From positions 806,001-870,000 of the forward strand of contig CAVWBO010000007.1 of assembly GCA_963753185.1 (NCBI GenBank): DNA of 64,000 nucleotides. Reading direction: 5' to 3'. Made by a program: the position numbers and the translations under genes. This DNA comes from SZUA-442 sp963753185 (lineage in GTDB: Bacteria > Actinomycetota > Acidimicrobiia > Spongiisociales > UBA5794). Shown piece by piece: positions 1 to 7,743 of the stretch (positions within the stretch are counted from its first letter, which is position 1; each line of letters starts with the position of its first letter). The notes beneath the pieces were generated by a model. That model was not told where the DNA came from and searched no databases. It saw nothing but the letters and a program-made list of their open reading frames with translations.

Positions 1-711
1 TTCATCGCGATGCCGTCCGAATCGAAGACGAGGGCGGAGGTCATGGCATCGTCCCCGCCGATGACGGGATCGACCATGGCTGGACCGGTCGACACGGGCA
101 GGTCGGGTCGGATCGCCGTCCCTCCGCGATCTTCTGGCGGCTCACCCACGAACACGGCTGCAGGCTCCGTGGTGGTCGTCGTCGGGGCCTCTGTGGTCGT
201 GGTGGTCGTGGACGACGTGGTCGTCGTCGACCGCGGCAGGGTCGTGGTGGTCGTCGCGGCGGTCGTGGTGGTCGTCCCCGGCGGGGTCGTGGTGGTCGTC
301 GTGGTCGTCGTCGGACACGGGCTCATCGCCTCTGCCTTGATTGCGTAGGTGGTCACAACCTCACCGTGGGCATCATCGTGGTCGATGAGGAGCTGCGCTC
401 GAGCCTCGGCCGCAAGGCTCTCGAGCGAGAGATCCTCGTTGACGATCTGGTCGATCTCAGCTGTTGGCCGTGTACCACACCTCGTCGAGTCGCGAGTCGG
501 CGGTCTGCTTGGCAGCGTCGAGTGCATTCATCGTGCACGCCGACAGCGCGGCATTCGTGAAGTCGTTGAGGATGACCTGGTTCTGGTTGTCCGCCCACTG
601 CACCCAGTAGTCGAGGTCGTCACTGGCGCCGAGCGCTGCTGGTCCCGCGCCGAGGAAACCGATCGTCGCGATGACGAGCAAGACCACGAGCCGACTGACG
701 ATTCTGTGCAC
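1..711 (-). pseudogene. Secreted Thr-rich protein, frameshifted, 3' end outside window
   Basis: The gene runs leftward from a GTG at 709-711 and leaves the window at base 1. The first 84 codons encode a signal peptide (about residues 1-30, ending near GAGPAALGAS) and a short mature segment that stops at a TGA ending at 457. Right after that stop, the adjacent minus frame stays open (TAEIDQIVNEDLSLES...), runs through a poly-threonine linker encoded at about 170-325, and continues to base 1. One surplus base or two missing bases at about 455-466 would rejoin the halves. The product looks like an exported protein with a Thr/Pro spacer. I recognise no catalytic domain. It may be a true frameshift or an assembly error. 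Plus-strand poly-Val ORFs here are shadows of the Thr linker. Confidence 0.6.
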
Positions 712-814
712 ATCTACCCATCGGCATCGGTCCCCGGCTTCTTGAGGCGGCGAGGCTCAAGGCTGGGGCATCCTGTGCCGACAACGAGTCAAGAGTTCCG
801 ACGGAGGTTCCAGC

Positions 815-2224
815 GTGCGCAGAGTGCTCTCGGGCATCCTGATGGTGATCGGTGTCGTCGTCGCGCTCGCTGCCACGCTCGTCCTGGTCTCCGTCGTCGC
901 CACGGGTGACGGATCGTCGGAGGTGGCACGGGAGGGCCAGGTCGCCATCATGGCGGAGGCGACGATCACCTCGGCGTCGACGGTCCGCAACGCTTCCGTC
1001 AACGCGGCGCTCGTCGCCCAGGGGAACGCAGCTGGCCTCTACTCCGACGAGGCGACGGCAAGGTCGATCGATCAGGTGACCCGCTTGGCCGATGAGTATC
1101 GAAGTCGTTCCGAGCAGCTTGCCTCCCAGCTCGAGGACGACGAGAGCTCGCTCGTGGCGAACACCTCGGAGTCGTACCTCGCAGCCGTCGACGCTCTGAT
1201 CGTCGACCTCGAAGCCCTCACCGCTGATGACCCCCTTCCAGAACTCGACGGGGCGACCTACACGAGGGCGATCGGTGCGCTCGTCGACGTGCGCGACCAG
1301 CGAGTCGCGGATGCATTGGTCCTCGGCGAGTACGCAGGGCGGGCCGCTGACGGTGTGAGGTTCCTCGCCATCGTTGTCGTCCCCCTCCTCGCGATGCTCA
1401 TGTTGCGGTCCGTCATGAAGCGCCGTCGCGAGAGCGAGAGGCTCCTGGGCGAGCTCGAACAACAGCGTGCTGTCATCGCATCCAAGGACGAGTTCGTCAC
1501 CAACCTCTCCCACGAGCTGCGGACGCCGCTCACGGGCGTGTACGGCTTCGCCCTCGCCCTCGACGAGGGAGCGCTCGACGACGCAGCGACGGCGAAGGAG
1601 CTCACGGGTCTCATCGTCAGCGAGGCGACGGACCTGTCCCGGATGGTCGACGACCTCATCACGGCTGGGCAGATCGAGACAGGGAATGTCGCCCTGATGA
1701 TCGAGGAGCTGGGTCTGGACCCCGAGATCGAGACCGTGATCGATCCCTTCGTGCGGACGGGGGCGACAATCAGGTTCACGGAGACCGGGGCGACAGGCGT
1801 CGTCGACCGACAGCGGTTCCGGCAGATCCTGAGGAACCTCGTATCGAACGCTGTCAAGCACGGCGGGCCCAACATCGAGATCTTCGGGGAGCAGGGGGTC
1901 GGCGTCGTCTCCCTGTTCGTGATGGACGATGGCGACGGGATCGAGGACAACCGGCTCACCCGGCTCTTCGACCGGTATCAGCACGAAGGGGCGGAGCCAC
2001 TGCTCCAGGGAAGCGTCGGCCTGGGTCTCGCGATTGCGCGATCGCTGGCGATCGGCATGGGCGGCGACCTCACCTACACGCGAACGAGCGGACTCACCTA
2101 CTTCGTCCTCAGGGTTCCGTCCCTCCGGTCTGGTCGCCTCAACGAACGGGTCGACGACAACGCGCTTGGCGACCGGTCGGCCGCCCGCAGCGCGTCGGAG
2201 GTCGCGAAACTCTTCGCCAGGTGA
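815..2224 (+). CDS. Membrane sensor histidine kinase (orphan)
   Basis: This 469-residue protein is a two-component sensor kinase. It has TM1 at about 5-28, an extracytoplasmic sensor region at about 29-180, and TM2 at about 183-200. The HisKA phosphoacceptor motif is NLSHELRTPL with His233. The HATPase domain shows an N box (NLVSNAVKHG, about 344), a G1 box (DDGDGIEDN, about 371) and a G2 box (GSVGLGLAIA, about 400). I chose the GTG at 815 because ACGGAGG lies 7-13 bases upstream. No response regulator gene is adjacent, so the partner must be elsewhere. The sensor domain shows no recognisable ligand fold, so the signal is unknown. The gene is divergent from the secreted protein at 1-711, with about 100 bp between them. 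Confidence 0.9.
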   Translation: MRRVLSGILMVIGVVVALAATLVLVSVVATGDGSSEVAREGQVAIMAEATITSASTVRNASVNAALVAQGNAAGLYSDEATARSIDQVTRLADEYRSRSEQLASQLEDDESSLVANTSESYLAAVDALIVDLEALTADDPLPELDGATYTRAIGALVDVRDQRVADALVLGEYAGRAADGVRFLAIVVVPLLAMLMLRSVMKRRRESERLLGELEQQRAVIASKDEFVTNLSHELRTPLTGVYGFALALDEGALDDAATAKELTGLIVSEATDLSRMVDDLITAGQIETGNVALMIEELGLDPEIETVIDPFVRTGATIRFTETGATGVVDRQRFRQILRNLVSNAVKHGGPNIEIFGEQGVGVVSLFVMDDGDGIEDNRLTRLFDRYQHEGAEPLLQGSVGLGLAIARSLAIGMGGDLTYTRTSGLTYFVLRVPSLRSGRLNERVDDNALGDRSAARSASEVAKLFAR

Positions 2225-2273
2225 GCTCTACGGGGGTCTTGTATCGGCTACCCGCCCTTGCCATGGTCGCCCC

Positions 2274-2765
2274 ATGGAAGCTCCACTCGTGCTCGCCTGG
2301 TCCGTGGTCGGCGCTCTCGGACTGTGCCTCGTCGCCGATGTCGCGCTCGCCGATCGGGGGGCGGTGCGTGACCGAGGTCTTGCCCCATCCGGACTCCGCC
2401 GCATCGTCGTCGCGACCGGGGTGTTCATCGCCCTGACGATGTCGACCCTACGGCCGTCGACCGCGTCCACCCCGCCGCCGTCGGTACGCATCACAGCGGT
2501 TCCGACTGCTCCCACGTCCGGCCCGGCAGGAGTCGTCGACAGCGATACGTCGGCATCGTCCGTGTACGTCGTCGAGCGCGGGGATTCTCTGTGGAGGATC
2601 GCAAAGGCACTTCTCCTGCGTTCAGGATCCGACGCCAGCGGTGCCTCCGTTGCGTCGTTCTGGAGGTCGATCTACGCCCTCAACAGGGACACCATCGGTG
2701 ATGACCCTGACCTGATCCACCCCGGCCAGGTGTTCGAGATTCCAGGAGGTCTTGATGGAGCGTGA
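2274..2765 (+). CDS. Membrane-anchored LysM-domain protein
   Basis: This 163-residue protein has two hydrophobic N-terminal segments (about residues 3-25 and 45-60), a Ser/Thr/Pro-rich spacer, and one LysM domain at about 96-160 beginning YVVERGDSLWRIAK and ending HPGQVFEIP. LysM modules bind N-acetylglucosamine in peptidoglycan, so the C-terminus probably contacts the cell wall. The ATG at 2274 is preceded by CATGGT six bases upstream, a near match to the -10 arrangement seen before many genes here. The end overlaps the next gene by 11 bp, which suggests coupled expression. In-frame codons upstream belong to the overlapping histidine kinase region and are not part of this protein. Confidence 0.75.
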   Translation: MEAPLVLAWSVVGALGLCLVADVALADRGAVRDRGLAPSGLRRIVVATGVFIALTMSTLRPSTASTPPPSVRITAVPTAPTSGPAGVVDSDTSASSVYVVERGDSLWRIAKALLLRSGSDASGASVASFWRSIYALNRDTIGDDPDLIHPGQVFEIPGGLDGA

Positions 2766-3453
2766 GGACTTCGACGAGATCCCATGGTCCCACCTCGTGG
2801 CGGAGACACGTGACGGCATCGATCGCAGGTGGTATCTCGTCGGCATCGGAGTGGGCCTCGTGGTCGCCGCATTCCTGGGCTTCCGCCTCGTCGTCGGAAA
2901 CGGGCCGCAACCCACACCGATCGCGGTGGCCGACCCTATCGCGACGACGGTCACGGTCAACGATGCGGAGGGTGAGGTCGAAGGCGAACAGGTCCAGCCC
3001 GGCGAGCCCTCGGATGCAGACAGCCGCATGATCGTCGCCGAAGCCGACCTCCGGGCCGCCGATGTGGGTGCGGACCTCGGCGTGGTCATGGCCGCCGAGT
3101 GGTTCGTCACCGACCTCCACACCGTCGATGGCTCCGACCAGGGTGCGCTCTCGGTTCGGGAGGCCCTGGCCCCGGAGCTGAAGGGAGAGTCACTACCCCA
3201 CGACGACTCGTCATCGCTCGGCGATCCAAGGACAGGGTCGACGTACGTCGAGTGGGCACGCGCCTTCGACGTGGATTGGAACCCCTCCGGGGACGCCCTT
3301 GTGTCGGTCGCGTACCGCATGATTCGGGCGAACGGGGACGACTTCATCCGCGATCCGGTGCGTGCTGTCTCCGTGGCGATCAGGCGAATCGACGGTGTCC
3401 TGCAGGTCGTCGAGTGGCCTGTCGAAATCGACGCGCCATGGCAGGTTCCGTGA
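2755..3453 (+). CDS. Single-pass membrane protein of unknown function
   Basis: A 232-residue protein with an acidic cytoplasmic N-terminus, one membrane segment at about residues 27-47 (WYLVGIGVGLVVAAFLGF) and an extracytoplasmic domain of about 185 residues. I do not recognise the domain. AGGAGGT at 2744-2750 ends four bases before the ATG at 2755, so I prefer this start over the in-frame TTG at 2752. The gene overlaps the LysM gene, so the pair probably forms a cell-envelope unit. The mature domain is acidic at its start (about residues 60-85) and has a later conserved-looking core (SVAYRMIRANGDDFIRDPV). It could be an assembly or secretion accessory factor, but nothing in the sequence proves that. 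Confidence 0.75.
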   Translation: MEREDFDEIPWSHLVAETRDGIDRRWYLVGIGVGLVVAAFLGFRLVVGNGPQPTPIAVADPIATTVTVNDAEGEVEGEQVQPGEPSDADSRMIVAEADLRAADVGADLGVVMAAEWFVTDLHTVDGSDQGALSVREALAPELKGESLPHDDSSSLGDPRTGSTYVEWARAFDVDWNPSGDALVSVAYRMIRANGDDFIRDPVRAVSVAIRRIDGVLQVVEWPVEIDAPWQVP

Positions 3454-3518
3454 CTCGTGCCATGACACCGGCGTTCGGACAGGTGCGATAGCGGTGAGTC
3501 GAACGTGCGACCGCGGTC

Positions 3519-3524
3519 TACGCT
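3519..3524 (+). promoter_or_regulatory. -10 hexamer TACGCT, leaderless
   Basis: TACGCT ends exactly six bases before the ATG at 3531, so transcription would begin at the start codon itself. No Shine-Dalgarno sequence is present. Confidence 0.6.
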
Positions 3525-3530
3525 TGCGAC

Positions 3531-4238
3531 ATGCTCGAGCTGACCGCCTCCCTCCGACGTGCGTGGGAGACCACGCTCGGTGACCTCGGCGTGGACGGCA
3601 CGGGCCCTGTGCTCGTCGGCGGACCCCTCGCAGAGCGGATAGGTGCGGCCGTTCCCTGGGCCATTGTGGACGAGGTCGACGGCCTCGTCGTCCTCGGCGA
3701 TGGGCCCGTCCTGGATCCCGGATCCTCTGTCGCCTCGACGGGACTGCCGTCGGCTTCCATGGAGAGCGTCTTCATGCTCGAAGCGTGGTCAGGTCCCCAC
3801 GGGATCACCGAGGTCGTCGACGAGGCGATCCGCATCGTTCGACCGGGGGGAGCCGTGTGGCTGGGGCGCGTCGACGTCGATGCCCTCGTGACAGCGACCG
3901 TGGCGAAACGCTTGAGCGCACTCCTGTATCGACACCACGCGGAACGCTTCCGTGCCCAGCTCGATCGGGGAGTCGTCGCGCCCACGGAGATGGCGTTGAT
4001 CCGCACCGGCCTGCGACCCGTGCAATCCTGGCACGTCGAGCTCCCGCTCGCCGCCTTCGCGGATGCCGGTGCCTACGTCGCGGCCGTCACGGGGGGGATG
4101 TGGTTCGGAATCGACCTCCTGGCGCCCGTTGAGCGGAAGGACGTGATGGCCGATCTCACGATTGAACTCCGAGACTCGTCGTTTCCCCTGATCGAGTACC
4201 AGCCATGGGTGGTTGCCCACGGCACCAAGCTGTCGTGA
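3531..4238 (+). CDS. Class I methyltransferase-like protein, degenerate
   Basis: This 235-residue protein keeps the later part of a Rossmann methyltransferase: a central strand and loop (about residues 67-90, LPSASMESVFMLEAWSG) followed by EAIRIVRPGGAVWLGRVD at about 101-118, which matches the post-motif III RPGG signature of type-11 methyltransferases. The N-terminal SAM-binding glycine motif is poor (VLVGGPLAERIG), so SAM binding is uncertain. The protein may be a catalytically inactive relative. The ATG at 3531 is supported by the -10 hexamer six bases upstream. The next gene (NifU-N domain) is on the opposite strand and converges with no gap. Confidence 0.6.
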   Translation: MLELTASLRRAWETTLGDLGVDGTGPVLVGGPLAERIGAAVPWAIVDEVDGLVVLGDGPVLDPGSSVASTGLPSASMESVFMLEAWSGPHGITEVVDEAIRIVRPGGAVWLGRVDVDALVTATVAKRLSALLYRHHAERFRAQLDRGVVAPTEMALIRTGLRPVQSWHVELPLAAFADAGAYVAAVTGGMWFGIDLLAPVERKDVMADLTIELRDSSFPLIEYQPWVVAHGTKLS

Positions 4239-4490
4239 TCAGCCGAACTCGGCCTCGAGGATGTCGACGACCTCGGGTGCGAGGACGTCCCAATCGACGT
4301 CGGGCGTTGCGGTGACCGTCACGAAGTCGGCCGTCATGAAGACCGATGTGACCCCGTCAAGCGCGAGCACGGTCGCGGCCCATCCTTGCGCGAGGGTCTG
4401 GTCAGCGATCGTGGCAGGACCGCCGACGGCGGTACCGACGCTGAACTTCATCGCGGCGGGATTCGGTGTGCGTTCGGTTCGTACGGCCAC
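4239..4490 (-). CDS. NifU N-terminal (Nfu_N) domain protein
   Basis: A small 83-residue protein made only of the Nfu_N domain found in Fe-S scaffold proteins. The diagnostic start RTERTPNPAAMKF is present, followed by GWAATVLALDGVTSVFMTADFV. It lacks the C-terminal NifU-like domain with the CxxC motif, so it cannot itself hold a cluster through those cysteines. Stand-alone versions are known and have no firm role. I chose the GTG at 4490 because GGAGGT lies eight bases upstream and the conserved domain begins at once. The reading frame stays open far upstream, but that extension overlaps the hydantoinase gene and is a shadow. The gene is divergent from hyuA with 48 bp between starts. Confidence 0.8.
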   Translation of the reverse strand: MAVRTERTPNPAAMKFSVGTAVGGPATIADQTLAQGWAATVLALDGVTSVFMTADFVTVTATPDVDWDVLAPEVVDILEAEFG

Positions 4491-4538
4491 CTGGGTCGAC
4501 CTCCTTCGCTCCACGGACAACAGTACCGGACGCCTGCC

Positions 4539-6479
4539 ATGATCATCGGCGCTGATGTCGGAGGCACCTTCACGGACATCGTCCTGGTCGATGATGGCGT
4601 TGTCACGACGACCAAGGTGCCGACGTCTGCCGTCCAATCTGCCGGAGTCGCGCAAGGGGCGCGCACGATCACGCCTCGTGGAGGTCGCGTCTCGACCCTG
4701 ATCCACGGTACGACCGTCGCAACGAACGCCCTCCTGGAGCACAAGGGAGCACGCACGGTGCTTGTCACCGACGCGGGCTTCGAGGACGTCATCGAGATCG
4801 CCCGACAGGACCGCCCTTCGCTGTACGACCCGCTCCATGACAGACCCAGACCCCTCGTGGCCCGGTCCGATCGCATCGGCGTCGACGCACAGACCGAGGC
4901 GATCGCAGTCGGCGACGCGGAGTCCATCGCCATCGCATGCATCGATGGGCATCGCGCACCTGAACGCGAGCGTGCCATCGCCGAGATCGTCAGGGCAGGG
5001 GGATCCATCGCCCCGATCTCGCTCTCGTGCGAGGTCGCGCCCGAATTCCGTGAGTACGAGCGGATCTCCACGACGGTGCTCAACGCCTACCTCGCACCGG
5101 TCACCAGTAGGTACCTCGAGGCATTGCACGATGAGATCGTCGCCGCCGGGGTGGCGGGTTCGGTGTCGGTCATGCGTTCCTCCGGAGGGCTCATGTCGCT
5201 CCACGACGCGGCCGCCCTACCCGCAGCAGTGCTCCTCTCGGGTCCCGCAGGTGGTGTCGTGGCTGCGCAGGCCGTTGCGGAAGCCCTCGGGTACGACGCA
5301 GTCGTGTCCTTCGACATGGGTGGTACGTCCACCGACGTGTGTCTCATCGAGGACGGTGCCATCGACATCTCGTACGAGCGATCGGTCGCCGGATACACCT
5401 GCCGGCTTCCCGCGGCAGGCATCCATACCGTTGGTGCTGGCGGGGGATCGGTTGCATGGATCGATCCCGGCGGCGCGCTGCGCGTCGGCCCACGCTCGGC
5501 GGGCGCCGTGCCGGGACCCGCCTGCTACGGGCGGGGTGGCATCGAACCGACGGTCACGGATGCGAATGTCGTACTCGGCCGGATCGATCCCAGCGGTTCA
5601 CTCGGCGACCCCCTCGGCGGCTCGATCGAGGTAGATCAAGGCCTCGCCCGCGGGGCGATCCTCCCTGTTGCGCGTGCACTCGGGATGTCCGTCGAGGACG
5701 CATCTCTCGGCATCGTGGCAATCGCTGAGGAAGTCATGGCCGGCGCCGTTCGATCCGTGTCCGTCGATCAGGGCGCTGATCCGACCAGTGCCACTTTGAT
5801 CGCCTACGGCGGGGCCGGCGGTCTCCACGCGACGGCCGTCGCCCGATCACTCGGCATGGCAGGTGTGGCCGTGCCCGTCCACGCGGGTGTGCTCTCGGCG
5901 CTCGGTCTCCTCCTTGCGCCTCCACGGGCGGACGGCGCAAGGTCGGTCCACATCGACGATGACGATCTCGCGGCCGCAGCTGCAGCCGCATCGGAGCTCG
6001 CCGACGCCACGGCGCACCAGATCCTGCGGGCAGGACACGTCCTCACCGGCACCACCCACTCCCTCGACGTGCGGTACATCGGTCAGGCCCACGAGATCAC
6101 CGTCGACTGGAGCGCCGGGGAGACGATCGGGGTTGTGATCGAGCGATTCGAGGACAGCCACACCCGCCGGTACGGCTTCGCGCGTCAGGGAGACCCCATC
6201 GAGATCGTCGCGGTGCGAGCGACGAGCTTCGGTACTGCTCCGCTGATCCTTCGGCCGACTCTCGATCCGGGATCCGACGAGAGGCCGCAGCGTGAGCGGC
6301 CGGTCGTATGCAACGACGGGGCCCTCAGGCGCGCCTCGGTTCTGCATCGCGGCTCGCTGGTCGAGGGCGACATGGTCGACGGCCCCGCCATCATCGAGGA
6401 GTCCGGCGCGACCACGTTCATCGACATCGGTGAACGGGCCGTCGTCAGGGAGGACCGCTCGCTGGTGATCACCTGGTGA
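4539..6479 (+). CDS. hyuA: Hydantoinase A / oxoprolinase family protein
   Basis: This 646-residue protein belongs to the HyuA family of N-methylhydantoinases, 5-oxoprolinases and acetone carboxylase beta subunits, which use ATP to act on cyclic amides or ketones together with a HyuB partner. The N-terminal ATPase-type motif GADVGGTFTDIVLV lies at about 4-17, and HGTTVATNALLEHKGA at about 55-70. The second nucleotide-fold signature VSFDMGGTSTDVCLI lies at about 256-270. The C-terminal part contains the usual SLDVRYIGQAHEITV segment. Length is normal for the family. The ATG at 4539 gives the conserved start. Its HyuB partner follows after one intervening gene. The substrate cannot be read from the sequence. 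Confidence 0.88.
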   Translation: MIIGADVGGTFTDIVLVDDGVVTTTKVPTSAVQSAGVAQGARTITPRGGRVSTLIHGTTVATNALLEHKGARTVLVTDAGFEDVIEIARQDRPSLYDPLHDRPRPLVARSDRIGVDAQTEAIAVGDAESIAIACIDGHRAPERERAIAEIVRAGGSIAPISLSCEVAPEFREYERISTTVLNAYLAPVTSRYLEALHDEIVAAGVAGSVSVMRSSGGLMSLHDAAALPAAVLLSGPAGGVVAAQAVAEALGYDAVVSFDMGGTSTDVCLIEDGAIDISYERSVAGYTCRLPAAGIHTVGAGGGSVAWIDPGGALRVGPRSAGAVPGPACYGRGGIEPTVTDANVVLGRIDPSGSLGDPLGGSIEVDQGLARGAILPVARALGMSVEDASLGIVAIAEEVMAGAVRSVSVDQGADPTSATLIAYGGAGGLHATAVARSLGMAGVAVPVHAGVLSALGLLLAPPRADGARSVHIDDDDLAAAAAAASELADATAHQILRAGHVLTGTTHSLDVRYIGQAHEITVDWSAGETIGVVIERFEDSHTRRYGFARQGDPIEIVAVRATSFGTAPLILRPTLDPGSDERPQRERPVVCNDGALRRASVLHRGSLVEGDMVDGPAIIEESGATTFIDIGERAVVREDRSLVITW

Positions 6480-6504
6480 GGCCGACCCCTTCGCACGCGT
6501 TTCC

Positions 6505-6510
6505 TAGAGT
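6505..6510 (+). promoter_or_regulatory. -10 hexamer TAGAGT, leaderless
   Basis: TAGAGT ends six bases before the ATG at 6517, in the 37-bp gap after hyuA. It could start an internal transcript beginning at the SAHH-like gene. Confidence 0.55.
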
Positions 6511-6516
6511 GGGCCG

Positions 6517-7743
6517 ATGACCGTTCCTTCTCCAGACCTCGCCGCCCGTGGCGCCGCGCGGATCGCATGGATCCGCTCTCGCATGCCCCTCCTCGCCGAG
6601 CAACGACGACGCTTCGGCGACGCGCGACCGTTCGCGGGCCATCTCGTCGGCATGTCGCTGCACCTCGAGCCAAAGACCGCCGTGCTGCTCGAAACCCTGC
6701 AGGCCGGGGGAGCCGAGATCGTCGCGACCGGTAACCACGGTTCGACACAGGACGACGTGGTCGCCCACCTGCGGGGCCTCGGCATGACGATCCATGGCCG
6801 TCGAGCGGACACCCTCGATGAGCACCACGCCAACCTGGCCGAGGTCGATGCCGCAGGGCCGAGCATCCTCCTCGACAACGGTGCCGACCTTGCGGCGCTC
6901 GCAGCCAGCCGCGTCGACCCGTCCGCCGTTGCTCGTGGCGACGCGACTGGGGGTACGGGCATCGTCGGTGGCACGGAGGAGACGACGAGCGGCGGGATGC
7001 GGCTGCGCACCGAGCTGGCAGGTCGGATCCCGTTTCCCGTGGTCGTCATCAACGACTCCCTGCTGAAGGCGATCGGCGAGAACAAGCATGCGGTCGGGCA
7101 GTCGGTCGCGGAGAGCCTCATGCGCATCACCAACCTCCGCATCCCCGGCCGACGGTTCGTCGTCGTCGGCTACGGCTGGTGCGGGCGCGGAATCGCGCAG
7201 TACCTGCGGTCGTTCGGCGGCAAGGTCGCGGTCGTCGAGATCGACGAACTCAAGGCCTTCGAGGCCGCATGGGATGGCTACCGCGTCGGATCGATCGCCG
7301 AACTCGCACGGTGGGCGGAGGTGATCATCACGGCGACGGGTCACGCCGGTGTCGTGACGGATCCCGTGTTCGACGTCCTCCTCGATGGCGCCGTTCTGGC
7401 CAATGCCGGGCACTTCCCGCTCGAGATCGACGTGCCTGCCCTGTATGCCAGGGCGACGGGTCGAACACTGCTCGACGAGGCGATCGAACGCATCGACCTT
7501 CCCGACGGGCGACATGTGATCCTCCTCGCCGAGGGCCGCATGATGAACCTCGCAGGGCGCGAACCGAAGGGCAACTCGATCGAGGCCATGGACCTCGGGT
7601 TCCTGCTCCAGGCGCTCTCACTCGAACGGGTCGCGACGGCGGGAACCGTTGGCGGACTGGTCGCCGGGGCACAGCCCGTGCCAGACGACATCGAGCGTGA
7701 CATCGCCAGGAGGATGCTCGCTTCGATGGGCGCCGACCGTTGA
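6517..7743 (+). CDS. S-adenosylhomocysteinase-like protein with altered active site
   Basis: This 408-residue protein has the full SAHH architecture: a substrate domain (about 1-190 and 330-380) and a central NAD-binding fold (VVVGYGWCGRGIA, about 216-228). Aligning by eye with canonical SAHH, His49 (in SLHLEPKTA), Glu155-Thr156 (in GTEETTSGG), Lys184 and His299 (in NAGHF) are kept. The catalytic Asp pair DDGGD reads DNGAD (120-124), the Asp after the catalytic Lys is Glu188, and the GHP motif near residue 353 reads KGNSI. The substrate loop reads NHGSTQDD. The C-terminal Lys/Tyr tail is absent, as in archaeal-type proteins. The gene sits between hyuA and hyuB and shares a 4-bp TTGA overlap with hyuB. 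I infer a paralogue with a different or modified nucleoside substrate. An ordinary SAHH role is the alternative. Confidence 0.78.
   Translation: MTVPSPDLAARGAARIAWIRSRMPLLAEQRRRFGDARPFAGHLVGMSLHLEPKTAVLLETLQAGGAEIVATGNHGSTQDDVVAHLRGLGMTIHGRRADTLDEHHANLAEVDAAGPSILLDNGADLAALAASRVDPSAVARGDATGGTGIVGGTEETTSGGMRLRTELAGRIPFPVVVINDSLLKAIGENKHAVGQSVAESLMRITNLRIPGRRFVVVGYGWCGRGIAQYLRSFGGKVAVVEIDELKAFEAAWDGYRVGSIAELARWAEVIITATGHAGVVTDPVFDVLLDGAVLANAGHFPLEIDVPALYARATGRTLLDEAIERIDLPDGRHVILLAEGRMMNLAGREPKGNSIEAMDLGFLLQALSLERVATAGTVGGLVAGAQPVPDDIERDIARRMLASMGADR

Noticed and set aside
10..348. Plus-strand ORF rich in valine
   Set aside because: It is the complement of the minus-strand poly-threonine linker; it has no start signal or domain.
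6480..6516. SAH riboswitch before the SAHH-like gene
   Set aside because: The gap is only 37 bp and contains a -10 placed for leaderless transcription, so there is no room for an aptamer.
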